Assembly (NCBI GenBank): GCA_021186555.1
Contig: JAJKFL010000010.1
Coordinates: 24,496,679-24,560,678 of the forward strand
Length of the DNA: 64,000 nucleotides
DNA from: Reticulitermes speratus
Lineage: Eukaryota > Arthropoda > Insecta > Blattodea > Rhinotermitidae
Reading direction: 5' to 3'
Shown here: piece after piece, positions 1 through 11,260 of the stretch
Layout of the letters: each line of letters begins with the position of its first letter
How positions within the stretch are numbered: position 1 is the stretch's first letter
Notes under the pieces: generated by a model
What the model was told of the DNA's origin: nothing
Seen by the model: the letters and a program-made list of their open reading frames with translations, nothing else
The model's database searches: none
Position numbers and translations under genes: made by a program

Positions 1-330
1 CTTTACATGAAGACCTACGTACATTTATGACAATATCTCGCTGAATTCTTCTTAGAATGACAAATGTTTCACACAAAAGCTGTATATAAAATCAAAAACA
101 CATTTTATGTTCAATAACTTTTTCCGAAAATCGCGCCATTTATGAGATAATGTCGAAAAATATGGTACAGCCAGACAGACCACAGATGACAATATAATAC
201 GGCGCATGCGCTTTGCATGCTGGATAACTAATGCTACAGACACACACTGACAATATGTAATACTTATTGCTTTTCCACGACAACAATGGTTACGCGAACG
301 CGCCTCAATGTTAAACGTACATTGCCTGTC
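1..330 (+). repeat. Dispersed repeat R-A, copy 1
   Basis: This stretch reappears as a diverged reverse complement at 22216-22537, including the block GGCGCATGCGCTTTGCATGC and the tail ACGCGAACGCGCC. Similarity runs almost the full 320 bp. No open frame of interest or terminal repeat is visible, so I can only call it a dispersed, probably transposon-derived repeat. Confidence 0.75.
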
Positions 331-494
331 TTGTTAAGCGTTCTTTACAAAGTGAAAAAAGAAAGAACGCCTTGTGGTAACCACGTCAGTCCGCCTGTCA
401 GTCTGCGACCTAATATCAGAGACTAGACTGCTCGCTGGCTTTTCATAAAATTCGGTACAATGACACTGTACTTGTGACTTTCGTGTAAATCGGC

Positions 495-530
495 CCAGTG
501 ACAGTGACAGTGACAGTGACAGTGACGCAA
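495..530. repeat. Microsatellite, 6-bp unit CAGTGA
   Basis: About six perfect copies of CAGTGA. The flanks (331-680) hold only decayed CGTGAAAATC-type repeat sequence and no gene that I can support. Confidence 0.9.
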
Positions 531-679
531 TTCACTTAACCTTACCCGTACTTCCCATATTTCATAGCCGGTTCCGCGAAATTCGGTATAGGTTTTCTCC
601 ACATGATACCGTTGAGCGAGTTTCGTGAAAATCCATGCAGAGAAACGCGTACTTACGTAAGGATTTAAGTATTTGCCGA

Positions 680-948
680 CGCCGATGGCAGTTCGGTCTA
701 AGGCGTGGGTCTGAGGCCGCTCGATTACTGGGATTGCGGGTTCGAATCCCGCCGGGGACATGGTTCATCTCTTGTGTTTGTTGTGTGTGTTGTGTAGGTA
801 GCGGTCTCTGCGACGAGCTGATCACTCGTCCAGAGGAGTCCTACAGGCTGTGCATGTGTGTGTCTGATTGTGTGTGATCTAGAAACCTCAACAATAAGGT
901 GGCCTAGGCACGATTTGGGCTGTTGCGACACAAAAATAAATAAATATT
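680..948 (+). mobile_element. SINE-1 copy (Leu-tRNA-like head)
   Basis: The head looks like a class II (Leu-type) tRNA: A-box-like GGTCTAAGGCG and B-box GGTTCGAATCCC, then a body with the family signature TCACTCGTCCAGAGGAGTCC and a tail GGGCTGTTGCG leading into A-rich sequence. The same head-body-tail order recurs at 16887-17127, 36107-36346, 45768-46008 and 60892-61160, which defines the family. It would be transcribed by RNA polymerase III from its internal promoter if active. Confidence 0.85.
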
Positions 949-1024
949 TACCTATATTTTGTATATTTTTCACCCTACTTTGATAATTTTCGATAAAGGA
1001 TATATTCACAAAAAGTTATTCATT

Positions 1025-1290
1025 TATTTTGAGTTTCGTGAAAATCGGCGGAGTAAACGCCATACTGTGCTTAGGCGCGTAAAGAATGTCTGTCCGCACT
1101 TTCCACATTTATTGTCCGATTTTAATGAAATTCGGTATAATAAATCTGCACATAATGCTGTTGATCACTTGCGATTTTCGTGAAAATCGACGTAGGGAAA
1201 GCCGTACTTTTGTTGTGGCCATAGCAACTACACTAAGCGTGACCGTTAACCCGTATGGCCATATGACACTTTTAAAGTAAAGAACGCCAT
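1025..1290 (+). repeat. Dispersed repeat R-B (CGTGAAAATC type), copy 1
   Basis: Contains CCGATTTTAATGAAATTCGG, CTGCACATAATGCTG and TTTCGTGAAAATCG followed by GTACTTTTGTTG. The same ordered blocks occur at 11385-11600, and a shorter relative lies at 22560-22690. Sequences of this style are common as dispersed insect repeats. No coding content seen. Confidence 0.65.
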
Positions 1291-1568
1291 GCTAAAGTCT
1301 GTGTGCCACGTCACTGAGTGCGACATTTGCATGACTGTTCTTTAGACTCTAACATGGCGTCGCAATCTGCTCGTGAACATTGCCCTGTGCCGCTGTGGCC
1401 GCCTGATGCACACAACAAACTTGCCCTCGGCGTTCGCTCTAACGGGCAAGCCCATCTCGGCGACTGCTAACACCACAGTCCAGCTAGTCACTCGGTCAAG
1501 GACTGACCCCTACTGTGTAAATCAGAATATATTTTGCGGTTCCGATAAAAGCGATCTGTCTAGTCACC

Positions 1569-2600
1569 GTGACAGTGCACACAACAAAGCTACCTTCACG
1601 TGTCTTTCACTGCCAATGTTACACCGTGACAGTGCACACAACAAAGCTACCTTCACGTGTCTTTCACTGCCAATGTTGCACCGTGACAGTGCACACAACA
1701 AAGCTACCTTCACGTGTCTTTCACTGCCAATGTTGCACCGTGACAGTGCACACAACAAAGCTACCTTCACGTGTCTTTCACTGCCAATGTTACACCGTGA
1801 CAGTGCACACAACAAAGCTACCTTCACGTGTCTTTCACTGCCAATGTTGCACCGTGACAGTGCACACAACAAAGCTACCTTCACGTGTCTTTCACTGCCA
1901 ATGTTGCACCGTGACAGTGCACACAACAAAGCTACCTTCACGTGTCTTTCACTGCCAATGTTGCACCGTGACAGTGCCACAAACAAAGCTACCTTACGTG
2001 TCTTTCACTGCCAATGTTGCACCGTGACAGTGCACACAACAAAGTACCTTCACGTGTCTTTCACTGCCAAGTTGCACCGTGACAGTGCACACAACAAAGC
2101 TACCTTCACGTGTCTTTCACTGCCAATGTTACACCGTGACAGTGCACACAACAAAGCTACCTTCACGTGTCTTTCACTGCCAATGTTGCACCGTGACAGT
2201 GCACACAACAAAGCTACCTTCACGTGTCTTTCACTGCCAATGTTGCACCGTGACAGTGCACACAACAAAGCTACCTTCACGTGTCTTTCACTGCCAATGT
2301 TACATCGTGACAGTGCACACAACAAAGCTACCTTCACGTGTCTTTCACTGCCAATGTTACATCGTGACAGTGCACACAACAACGCTACCTTCACGTGTCT
2401 TTCACTGCCAATGTTACATCGTGACAGTGCACACAACAAAGCTACCTTCACGTGTCTTTCACTGCCAATGTTACATCGTGACAGTGCACACAACAAAGCT
2501 ACCTTCACGTGTCTTTCACTGCCAATGTTACATCGTGACAGTGCACACAACAAAGCTACCTTCACTTGTCTTTCACTGCCAATGTTACATCGTGAACACA
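1569..2600. repeat. 57-bp minisatellite array, about 18 copies
   Basis: Unit starts GTGACAGTGCACACAACAAA and recurs at 1569, 1626, 1683 and every 57 bases, with two damaged units near 1980-2080. Because 57 is 3 x 19 the array stays open in several frames (19-residue repeat HRDSAHNKATFTCLSLPML on the plus strand); I regard these frames as non-coding. Each unit holds one CACGTG palindrome. Units from 2300 on carry the linked variant ACATCGTG, so the right part expanded separately. Confidence 0.95.
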
Positions 2601-2665
2601 TCTGGAACTTCCGACGGAGAACGTAGTGCTTATCAGTACGTGCTGAAGTAGCGCGTACTTTAGAC

Positions 2666-3170
2666 CAGTGGTATTCAACCTTTTTTGTTCGCGTACCCCC
2701 ACATATAATTTCTCTTCAACTTTGTACCCCCAAAGTTGTTGGTGCACAATTCAAGTTATACACAGTCTATAATCTACATCTAAAATAAGTTAAATAAATT
2801 ACATCCAAAATAATGTATTAAATAATAAGTTTTAAATGAGAAAAAGGAGAGTCAAGCTATTAAATAACAAATATATTATTGTCTATCGTATAAAAATTAA
2901 TAAAGGAACAAATGTATTTAGCGAAGCAAAATTATATGCACTATGTGGAATAAAATGAAACTAGCCGCCAGATAAGAATGGCATAAAGGAGAGAGAGAGA
3001 GACAGAGAGGAGAAATGGCGCTCCCAAATCGCATGTCCTTACGTCCGGTCTCTTGTGGCTAACCATAAATCTGGCCCTGATTATTCAGTGTTTATCATGA
3101 AATAATATATTTATTTATTTTCAATTTTACGTACACCCGGGGGTACGCGTACCCCCGGTTGATACCACTG
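2666..3170. mobile_element. Non-autonomous hAT-like transposon (MITE)
   Basis: Ends are inverted: CAGTGGTATTCAACC at the left, and the right end read inward is CAGTGGTATCAACCGG, both followed by runs of GTACCCCC. It is flanked by CTTTAGAC (2658-2665) and CTTTAGAA (3171-3178), an 8-bp target duplication with one mismatch, as expected for hAT. The 505-bp interior has no transposase frame and includes a short GA run near 2990. It inserted just past the 57-bp array. Confidence 0.85.
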
Positions 3171-3299
3171 CTTTAGAACACTGTACCCCCATTAAGAAAT
3201 TAAGAGCAGATTGAAGTCACGTAATGCTTGTTATCATTCGGTGCAGATCTTGTGTCTTACAGTTTGCTGTACAAAAATACAAACATTTAGATATACAGA

Positions 3300-3415
3300 A
3301 CTGTAATTGTGTTGTTGTTTTGTGTGGGTGTGGAACTTGGTCTGTCACACTGAGGGAGGAACATAGGCTGAGGGTGTTCGAGAATAGGGTGCTGAGGAGG
3401 ATATTTTCCATTTTT
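3300..3415 (+). mobile_element. LINE-A fragment, reverse transcriptase C-terminal end
   Basis: Plus-strand translation gives TWSVTLREEHRLRVFENRVL, a well-known stretch near the end of insect non-LTR reverse transcriptases. It is cut off on both sides. The same protein stretch is found on the minus strand at 15300-15395. Confidence 0.75.
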
Positions 3416-3474
3416 ATGCACATCATGCATATTTAATAATACCAGAACATACATTTAAAAATAAATAAAACCAT

Positions 3475-3720
3475 TTCATTCATTCATTCATTCATTCATC
3501 CATTCATTCTGCAGTCTGTCTTACGACAGGTCCGTAGCCTCTTCCAAAGCAAGTTCTCCACACATTGCGATCTAGTGCTTCCTCTTTCAATTTCCAGTAT
3601 TCTCTTTTCCTTAAGGTCATCCCGTAGCTGCTTACGTCTTCTCCCCCGTCTTCCCGTCATTTCTATCCTTCCCTCTAACTTTCCTTCAATCACAGTTTCA
3701 GAAGGCAGTTTCTACGCAAG
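3475..3720 (-). mobile_element. LINE-B 3' end with simple-repeat tail
   Basis: Minus-strand translation reads VIEGKLEGRIEMTGRRGRRR, then DLKEKR and, after small frame damage, WKRLRTCRKTDCRMN. The element ends on its 3' side in a run of GAAT tetranucleotides (3475-3512), a common way for LINE tails to finish. A plus-strand relative with the same protein lies at 58505-58800. Confidence 0.75.
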
Positions 3721-4449
3721 ATGTGACCAATCCAGTTAGCCTTTCCTCTTTTATTGTATGTACGATCGCTCAAAGTCATTTAAATAAATCTCTAGGAAAA
3801 AGACTTATCCAACATGTCAGGGTCGTACTTTATTTGTTGCCACAGTTACATAAGTTAATGCAAGCAGGTTTTAAAAGTTTAACTGGAAAACGTTCAAGGA
3901 CATAAGCTGGTTTGTTTGAAAGAAGGGCTAAGTCAAAACGAATGCTGATTTACTGAAGTTCCTGCAGGACTGCAGCTGCAACAGCGCCACTCACGGTTAA
4001 TTACGACGTGTGACTTAACGTTCTTCACAAAGTTAACGACCTTTGAACTCTTACACACACCACGTGCTTCTATAATGCAAATGATATGCAGACAAAAGGC
4101 ACTTGGTATTACGCAGTCACAATTTACAGTCATAACTTACATGTTTTCAAACCATCACCATAATGCAGTGTCCTCCTTCAGAAGCTGATAGTTTCCTTCG
4201 TCGCCCAACAAAATCTCAGCTTTAATTTTTTCGAATACCCGTCTAGCAATAGCCTGCCCACTGCAGGGGATCAGCATAGTCCTCCGAGAAAAGCTGACAG
4301 CTGCCCAAATGATCCACATATTCTCAGCTTTTTTTTGGAACCCCAAAGTTCTTTGCACTGCTCTCAAAAACCCGCCACTTGACCCTTTCGTGTCTGACGC
4401 CGTCCCAAGTCATCTAACGACGCCTGTCGACTGCAGAGTTTAACGAACT
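3721..4449. other. Intergenic sequence, nothing recognised
   Basis: Short open frames occur on the minus strand at 4155-4367 and 3933-4133 but match no family I recognise. No tandem repeat or transposon end is visible. Confidence 0.5.
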
Positions 4450-4451
4450 CT

Positions 4452-4545
4452 GTGGAGCTGAGTTTTCTTTGATAGGAGCTGAGTTTTCTTTGATAGGAGC
4501 TGAGTTTTCTTTGATAGGAGCCGAGTTTTCTTTGATAAGCTGACA
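4452..4545. repeat. 21-bp tandem repeat, four copies
   Basis: Unit GAGCTGAGTTTTCTTTGATA plus one base, repeated four times, the last copy with GAGCCGAG. A GAATA-type microsatellite follows at 4639-4658. The rest up to 5290 shows nothing that I can name. Confidence 0.85.
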
Positions 4546-5298
4546 GTCGCTAGAAAGTAAATGGATTCTTCTTCATATCGAAAGCACAAATGTCACCTCA
4601 ATTTTACAGCAGCTTATAATTACTTTTTTTTCCTAGACAGAATAGAATAGAATAGATAATGGGTCGAGCCTTACGGTCCCGATGCACGTAGACCTTTGAC
4701 AGGCCCTTTGTGCCTTAACTAAGTCCAAGTCACAGAGCCCTGTCCTTGTAATAAAGATCCAGATCGCCCCAGACTTAATTCTCTGACATCCTCAGGGTTC
4801 AAAAAGAAGAAACCCAGATAAGTGTGTCTGAGTGTCGCCAAGGCTTCACACTCACACGAAACATCAGCTGAGGTCTCTCCTCTGCCCACACCTCCTACAC
4901 AAGCGACTGTAAATCAGCCCCATTATGTAGAGGTGTCTTCTGAGGTGTTATGTCCACTAAGAAGGCCATCTATCTGGGCTGCGTCCTATCGGACAATTGC
5001 TTAGTCTTAGCAGCAGGACTAGTTCTAGACATAACAATTTGATTTTGGAATTTCTGTGCACAGCAGAAATGTCAAATTTGGTATGAACACCTTACAGAGA
5101 TCTTTGGGTCTCGCAGTGTCTCGCAAGGAACACTGTGCCTCCTTCTTTGGGTCTCAAGGAAGCAAGCAGCAAGTTCGCCCGCAACGTCGGTATCTTTTGT
5201 GTTTTGACACTGTGGAGCCCCCTAAGACTGGGAAAAATTATAAGCTATAGTGCGAGTTTTGAGGTCTGCTCTTTGTCATGAATCACTAGTACATATAT

Positions 5299-5855
5299 AC
5301 AGGGTGATTCAGGAGGAAAGTTCAATATTTTGGAAGGTGACAGTACCGGTCATTGTGAGAAAAAACGTTCATATGAACATGTGTCTAATTGTGAATAGTT
5401 ACAGAGACAGAGCTGTTTGAATCTACAGACCTAACGGTTTGTGAGGTTGGATGAAGGGCGACGTTTACAAAAGGAAGGTGGATACACAGACGAATTGCTG
5501 GCTAGCATTTTGGGTGTTGCTGCCTGCATAAAGAACGTGAAGATCAACTGAGACGAACAGCACGTGATCTTAGCACACGTGTTGCAAAGTGCACTGAGGT
5601 TGACGGTGGGATTTTGGAACATTTATTGTGAACTGTAACAAATTTGTCATTTAAACATGAAATTAAAATTAGAATTGAATTAACAGTAAGTAATTTATCT
5701 TTGTGTCTTACAGTTTGCAATTATTTTGTATTTGTTGATTCAAACAGCTCTATATCGGTAGCCATTCAGAATTAGACACACAATAACTTTTTTCCTCACA
5801 GTGACTGATACTATCACCTTCCAAGATTTTGACCTTTACTCCTGAATCACCCTGT
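5299..5855 (+). mobile_element. DNA transposon with about 115-bp inverted repeats and transposase remnant
   Basis: Left end ACAGGGTGATTCAGGAG and the right end read inward (ACAGGGTGATTCAGGAGTAA) match. The similarity runs inward for over 100 bp through GTGTCTAATT to GAGCTGTTTGAA. Between them a plus-strand frame ends LRRTARDLSTRVAKC, then VDGGILEHLL and a stop at 5628-5630. This resembles the C-terminus of mariner/IS630-like DDE transposases. At 557 bp it is far too short for a whole transposase gene, and upstream the frame is broken, so it is an internally deleted, inactive copy. Confidence 0.7.
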
Positions 5856-6290
5856 ACTTGCACATTTCAAATGTCTGTGTGTGCACAAATATACGGCAAT
5901 TGCAGCTTCTAGAGCCATAAACAGTGCGCAATACACACTGCCTCTGACAGGCCAGGCTCTTTGCAGCAATCAGCTCTTGCCCTAAGAGCAGTCGAGGCAC
6001 TTCAACGGCGACAAGCCTGACCGCCAGCACAATCAAGCGTCACTGGGCCGTGCTGAGCTGCCGACATTGACATTTGTAGCACCTCGGTCTGCGGCCTTCA
6101 TAATTTTGTGATAAAATCATACGCGTTCGCAATTTTGAAAGCCACACGCAAATCGCGGGTCGGTGTGCGTCTTGTAAAGCTGCCAGTTGCACGGAGAGCC
6201 GAGTTTTGCAGGCGGTACAGTTTGAAACTATGTGTCTGCCACAAATTCCCAGGCGGGGCCGAGAACATAAACTTGGATTATATATAAAGA
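5856..6290. other. Intergenic sequence, nothing recognised
   Basis: A minus-strand open frame (6040-6318) runs into the flank of the following array; it has no recognisable domain. No other structure seen. Confidence 0.4.
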
Positions 6291-8008
6291 TACAGCTCGT
6301 ACCGCGCAGTAAACACACTCCGTCTCAGTTATACAAACCAGTCAGTTAATGTTGTACAGCGAAATAATCGCTGTTTGTTCTGAGATCCACACAAAACACA
6401 TAAATACAGTCCGTACCGCGCAGTAAACACACTCCGTCTCTGTTATACAAACCAGTCAGTTAATGTTGTACAGTGAAATAATCGCTGTTTGTTCTGAGAT
6501 CCACACAAAACACATAAATACAGTCCGTACCGCGCAGTAAACACACTCCGTCTCAGTTATACAAACCAGTCAGTTAATGTTGTACAGTGAAATAATCGCT
6601 GTTTAGTCAGTTAATGTTGTACAGCGAAATAATCGCTGTTTGTTCTGAGATCCACACAAAACACATAAATACAGTCCGTACCGCGCAGTAAACACACTCC
6701 GTCTCTGTTATACAAACCAGTCAGTTAATGTTGTACAGTGAAATAATCGCTGTTTGTTCTGAGATCCACACAAAACACATAAATACAGTCCGTACCGCGC
6801 AGTAAACACACTCCGTCTCAGTTATACAAACCAGTCAGTTAATGTTGTACAGTGAAATAATCGCTGTTTGTTCTGAGATCCACACAAAACACATAAATAC
6901 AGTCCGTACCGCGCAGTAAACAGACTCCGTCTCAGTTATACAAACCAGTCAGTTAATGTTGTACAGTGAAATAATCGCTGTTTGTTCTGAGATCCACACA
7001 AAACACATAAATACAGTCCGTACCGCGCAGTAAACACACTCCGTCTCAGTTATACAAAACCAGTCAGTTAATGTTGTACAGTGAAATAATCGCTGTTTGT
7101 TCTGAGATCCACACAAAACACATAAATACAGTCCGTACCGCGCAGTAAACACACTCCGTCTCAGTTATACAAACCAGTCAGTTAATGTTGTACAGTGAAA
7201 TAATCGCTGTTTGTTCTGAGATCCACACAAAACACATAAATACAGTCCGTACCGCGCAGTAAACAGACTCCGTCTCAGTTATACAAACCAGTCGGTTAAT
7301 GTTGTACAGTGAAATAATCGCTGTTTGTTCTGAGATCCACACAAAACACATAAATACAGTCCGTACCGCGCAGTAAACACACTCCGTCTCAGTTATACAA
7401 ACCAGTCAGTTAATGTTGTACAGTGAAATAATCGCTGTTTGTTCTGAGATCCACACAAAACACATAAATACAGTCCGTACCGCGCAGTAAACACACTCCG
7501 TCTCAGTTATACAAACCAGTCAGTTAATGTTGTACAGTGAAATAATCGCTGTTTGTTCTGAGATCCACACAAAACACATAAATACAGTCCGTACCGCGCA
7601 GTAAACAGACTCCGTCTCAGTTATACAAACCAGTCAGTTAATGTTGTACAGTGAAATAATCGCTGTTTGTTCTGAGATCCACACAAAACACATAAATACA
7701 GTCCGTACCGCGCAGTAAACACACTCCGTCTCAGTTATAAAAACCAGTCAGTTAATGCTGTACAGTGAAATAATCGCTGTTTGTTCTGAGATCCACACAA
7801 AACACATAAATACAGTCCGTACCGCGCAGTAAACACACTCCGTCTCAGTTATACAAACCAGTCAGTTAATGCTGTACAGTGAAATAATCGCTGTTTGTTC
7901 TGAGATCCACACAAAACACATAAATACACTGTGTGGGCAGAACGTAGAATTTGTGAATGTTCAACATGGTGGTACATATAGTAACCACTGGGCTTTAGAG
8001 GGTTAAAT
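6270..8008 (-). repeat. 114-bp satellite-bearing element, locus 1 (about 14 monomers)
   Basis: Monomers start with CAGTCCGTACCGCGCAGTAA and recur every 114 bases from about 6407 to 7930. One monomer is internally deleted near 6605. Outside the array the element has its own ends: on the right TGTGTGGGCAGAACGTAG and TGGTGGTACATATAGTAACC, on the left a TATATAAAGATACAG block. The same two ends enclose the plus-strand loci at 13235, 32765, 36570 and 37325, so this is a mobile unit with an internal tandem array and not a plain satellite. Confidence 0.9.
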
Positions 8009-8579
8009 TTTTTTCATTTCATCTGCAAAACAGTGAAGAGTGGCCACATCTCGTTGTGTCTTTCTCCTGTGTGGTATTTGTGAACGCAAATTTCACAGCA
8101 AGACGCTCACAGTTCCGCACACAAACACAATACCTCACATTATCTGTATCGCCGTCATAAATAAAACACCATTTTGTCTCTGCTTCTAGTCTCATTTAAC
8201 TACTCTTATCAGCTACTGTATTAGAGGATTTATGATGAACAGAAATAGCTGGTGGGGGAATTGTGAACATAACTGCCCACAGAACACACGTCTACCACAA
8301 ATCCCACACTGGCAGACGTGTTTATGATGATCACATAATTACACTCATCTGGTTATCGTAGACAATTTTAGCATTTCACTGCACACAGGATTAAGACGAC
8401 AGGGTGAGACGCAAAAAGGGCACGCGTCAAGGGGTGTACAACTGGCCGGACAGGGTTATTGCGAAGTTATGACAGTCTGACGTAAAAGTTGATTATTTAA
8501 ACAAATGTGAACTGGCTACAAATCCTTCACACTGACTGTACACAATTTAGAGACAGGCCTATGAGAATAAATAATCATT
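8009..8579. other. Intergenic sequence, nothing recognised
   Basis: AT-rich unique-looking sequence with no repeat, RNA or coding signal that I can support. Confidence 0.4.
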
Positions 8580-8581
8580 AT

Positions 8582-8700
8582 ACAGGGTGTTCATTATGTA
8601 ACGCTGTGTAAGCTCTGTACTAGTCCAGGCAGGCGGACCTCTACTAGCATGTTCGCAGCGTTTTAATTTTAAAATGTCGTAGCATTACTATCAGCTAGTC
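8582..8700. mobile_element. Possible transposon end (ACAGGGTGTTC)
   Basis: Begins TACAGGGTGTTCATTATGTA, a typical mariner/Tc1-type terminal sequence, but no matching inverted end is visible nearby. A solo end or badly decayed element. Confidence 0.35.
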
Positions 8701-8731
8701 ATTTAAAGCCCTGTAGTTACTTTATGTGTGG

Positions 8732-8960
8732 CCCTCGGTGGACTAGTGGTTAGCGTGCTCGCCACTGGACCCAAGGTTCGCGGGTTCGATCCCGACCGAG
8801 GTCGATGGATTTTTAAGGGTGATAAAAATCCGGAGCACAACTTCCTTCGGAGGGGAAGTAAAGCCGTCGGTCCCATGTCGTAGATTTACGGCATGTAAAA
8901 GAACCTTACGGGCATGAATAGAGATGTTACGTAAGCAAAATTCAGCGGCCATTTCTCACC
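8732..8960 (+). mobile_element. SINE-4 copy with intact tRNA-like head
   Basis: The head can fold as a tRNA: CCTCGG near the start pairs with CCGAGG at the end, with a D-arm-like TAGTGGTTAGCGT and T-arm GGGTTCGATCCCG. The body continues past the head (CCGTCGGTCCCATG, ACGGCATGTAAAAGAACC), showing a SINE and not a free tRNA gene. It is the only copy of this family here. Confidence 0.75.
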
Positions 8961-9061
8961 CAAGTCTTCTGATTGACTGCTAGATGGCTCTGGCAGTCAC
9001 ATCAGCATTGAGTCGAACTTGTGCAGTCAGTGGGCTGGTCACTCACTGCCACAAATTCACA

Positions 9062-9265
9062 AGAAAGAGGAGGCCCAAGCCCATATAGGGCTGTCGAGCC
9101 ATGGTTATTATTATATAGTTACTTTATATACCACCAGGTTAAAAAAAATAATAATTTGCATTTTTTGACGCAGTGTGTTTGTGTGAGTCTTAGAATAAAC
9201 AGCGATTATTTCACTGTACAAATTCACTTATTGGTCTTTCTGATCGAAACAGTGTGTTCTCTGTG
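9062..9265. repeat. SINE-1 tail scrap and diverged 114-bp monomer
   Basis: At 9066-9108 a piece resembles the SINE-1 tail (GGGCTGTCGAGCCATGG). At 9188-9265 a single diverged relative of the 114-bp monomer appears (AATAAACAGCGATTATTTCA, then GTGTGTTCTCTGTGAGGTAC). This copy is much older than the arrays. Confidence 0.55.
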
Positions 9266-9302
9266 AGGTACCAAGTGAATCTTTATACACAGTAAAAGCT
9301 AA

Positions 9303-9574
9303 AGCAATCCCACTACAGGCCTGGACAGGCCCTTAGGGTTCCAGGAGGTTGAGGCTCACAGATTTGTAGACAATCAGCACATGAAGGTGGTAATGTTTTC
9401 AGCCCTACGCACCGGCCGCCTTTACCCCCCAGGAAATATTCCTGGTACTCATTTCTGTTAGAGGCTGAGTCGACCCCAGGGCCATAGTGCGATCGAAAGG
9501 ATTATGTCAATGAAAAATTCTAATGACACCATCGGGAATCGAACCCGTGACCTTCCGGCTTGTAGCGCAGTGCC
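9303..9574 (-). mobile_element. SINE-3 copy, minus strand
   Basis: Read on the minus strand it gives the tRNA-like head (GCACTGCGCTACAAGCCGGA, then GGGTTCGATTCCCGATGG), then CCTGGGGTCGACTCAGCC, GGCGGCCGGTGCGTAGGGC and the tail CTGTCCAGGCCTGTAGTGGG. Homologous copies lie at 24961-25235, 38350-38575 and 38576-38865. Confidence 0.85.
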
Positions 9575-9878
9575 TCAACAATCCTTGGCATTCCATAAGA
9601 CAGTAACATATTTATCTCACTGTCACAGTTCTCAGCAGTTCCAATGCGACGCCTTCACGATCTTCCCACCGCACCGTTTCGTTACGTCACACCAATGAAG
9701 ATGTCCAGCAGGCATTTGTAATAGAAGCGTGAATGTGCAGTTAATCACTGAAGAACTGTTTGTTTGGTAAACAGCATCGTCAAATATGCACAGTAAGGCT
9801 ATAGCTGTGTGTCAAGACACGAGGCAGTTAACCTTCGAAGAATCACATACAGATACACGTTAAGGACAATTATAAAAG
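9575..9878. other. Intergenic sequence, nothing recognised
   Basis: No structure seen before the LINE-A fragment begins. Confidence 0.4.
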
Positions 9879-9879
9879 A

Positions 9880-10025
9880 TTGGTTGGTGCAAGTAGTACG
9901 CATGGGAGATGTGAGAAATGTATACAAAATTTTGATCCGAAAACCTAATAGAAAGGATAAGTTGAAATGTCTAGGTGTGGGTGTGAGAATAACATTAACA
10001 TGGATCTTAAAAGTGTTGGGGATGT
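9880..10025 (+). mobile_element. LINE-A fragment leading into the 39-bp array
   Basis: Plus-strand translation reads VVRMGDVRNVYKILIRKPNR and, after a frame change, NNINMDLKSVG. This is the ordered C-terminal motif set of LINE-A (HVARMG, VYRVL, KPEGK, NIKMDL). The tandem array starts directly after MDLKSVG, so the array arose in or next to this fragment. Confidence 0.65.
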
Positions 10026-11124
10026 GGGCTGTATTCATCCACCTAATGTTAGGGACCAGTCTGTGGGCTGTATTCATCCACCTAATGTTAGGGACCAGTC
10101 TGTGGGCTGTATTCATCCACCTAATGTTAGGGACCAGTCTGTGGGCTGTATTCATCCACCTAATGTTAGGGACCAGTCTGTGGGCTGTATTCATCCACCT
10201 AATGTTAGGGACCAGTCTGTGGGCTGTATTCATCCACCTAATGTTAGGGACCAATCTGTGGGCTGTATTCATCCACCTAATGTTAGGGACCAGTCTGTGG
10301 GCTGTATTCGTCCACCTAATGTTAGGGACCAATCTGTGGGCTGTATTCATCCACCTAATGTTAGGGACCAGTCTGTGGGCTGTATTCATCCACCTAATGT
10401 TAGGAACCAGTCTGTGGGCTGTATTCATCCACCTAATGTTAGGGACCAGTCTGTGGGCTGTATTCATCCACCTAATGTTAGGGACCAGTCTGTGGGCTGT
10501 ATTCATCCACCTAATGTTAGGGACCAGTCTGTGGGCTGTATTCATCCACCTAATGTTAGGGACCAGTCTGTGGGCTGTATTCATCCATCTAATGTTAGGG
10601 ACGAGTCTGTGGGCTGTATTCATCCACCTAATGTTAGGGACGAGTCTGTGGGCTGTATTCATCCACCTAATATTAGGGACCAGTCTGTGGGCTGTATTCA
10701 TCCACCTAATGTTAGGGACCAGTCTGTGGGCTGTATTCATCCACCTAATGTTAGGGACCAGTCTGTGGGCTGTATTCATCCACCTAATGTTAGGGACCAG
10801 TCTGTGGGCTGTATTCATCCACCTAATGTTAGGGACCAGTCTGTGGGCTGTATTCATCCATCTAATGTTAGGGACGAGTCTGTGGGCTGTATTCATCCAC
10901 CTAATGTTAGGGACGAGTCTGTGGGCTGTATTCATCCACCTAATATTAGGGACCAGTCTGTGGGCTGTATTCATCCACCTAATATTAGGGACCAGTCTGT
11001 GGGCTGTATTCATCCACCTAATGTTAGGGACGAGTCTGTGGGCTGTATTCATCCACCTAATGTTAGGGACGAGTCTGTGGGCTGTATTCATCCACCTAAT
11101 ATTAGGGACCAGTCTGTGGGCTGT
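10026..11124. repeat. 39-bp minisatellite array, about 28 copies
   Basis: Unit GTGGGCTGTATTCATCCACC followed by TAATGTTAGGGACCAGTCT. The 39-bp period (13 codons) keeps frames open on both strands, including a 615-codon minus-strand frame (9799-11646); these are array by-products. A block of variants (CATCCATCT, then two GACGAG units, then AATATTAGGG) occurs at 10581 and again at 10854, exactly 273 bp (seven units) later, showing a recent segmental duplication inside the array. Confidence 0.95.
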
Positions 11125-11260
11125 TATGTACTTGGCAATGAACGTTGGGTTTCTATAAATGGAATGGAACATCTTGGACAGATGAGCAGTCATCAGCTTC
11201 TCAAGGTGAGATCTGCTCCATGGAATTGGCGAATTTGTTGTGGCGGATGGCATGAAACAG

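Noticed and set aside
1373..2626. 417-codon frame with 19-residue repeats
   Set aside because: It is the 57-bp array. Frames on the opposite strand are equally open and the flanks have no coding character.
8732..8805. Bona fide tRNA gene
   Set aside because: The tRNA-like fold continues into a SINE body with no terminator at the expected place. The same reasoning applies to the heads at 24272 and 16439.
10026..11124. TTAGGG once per unit, suggesting telomere repeats
   Set aside because: It is a chance hexamer within a 39-bp unit. Insect telomeres are usually TTAGG and directly tandem.
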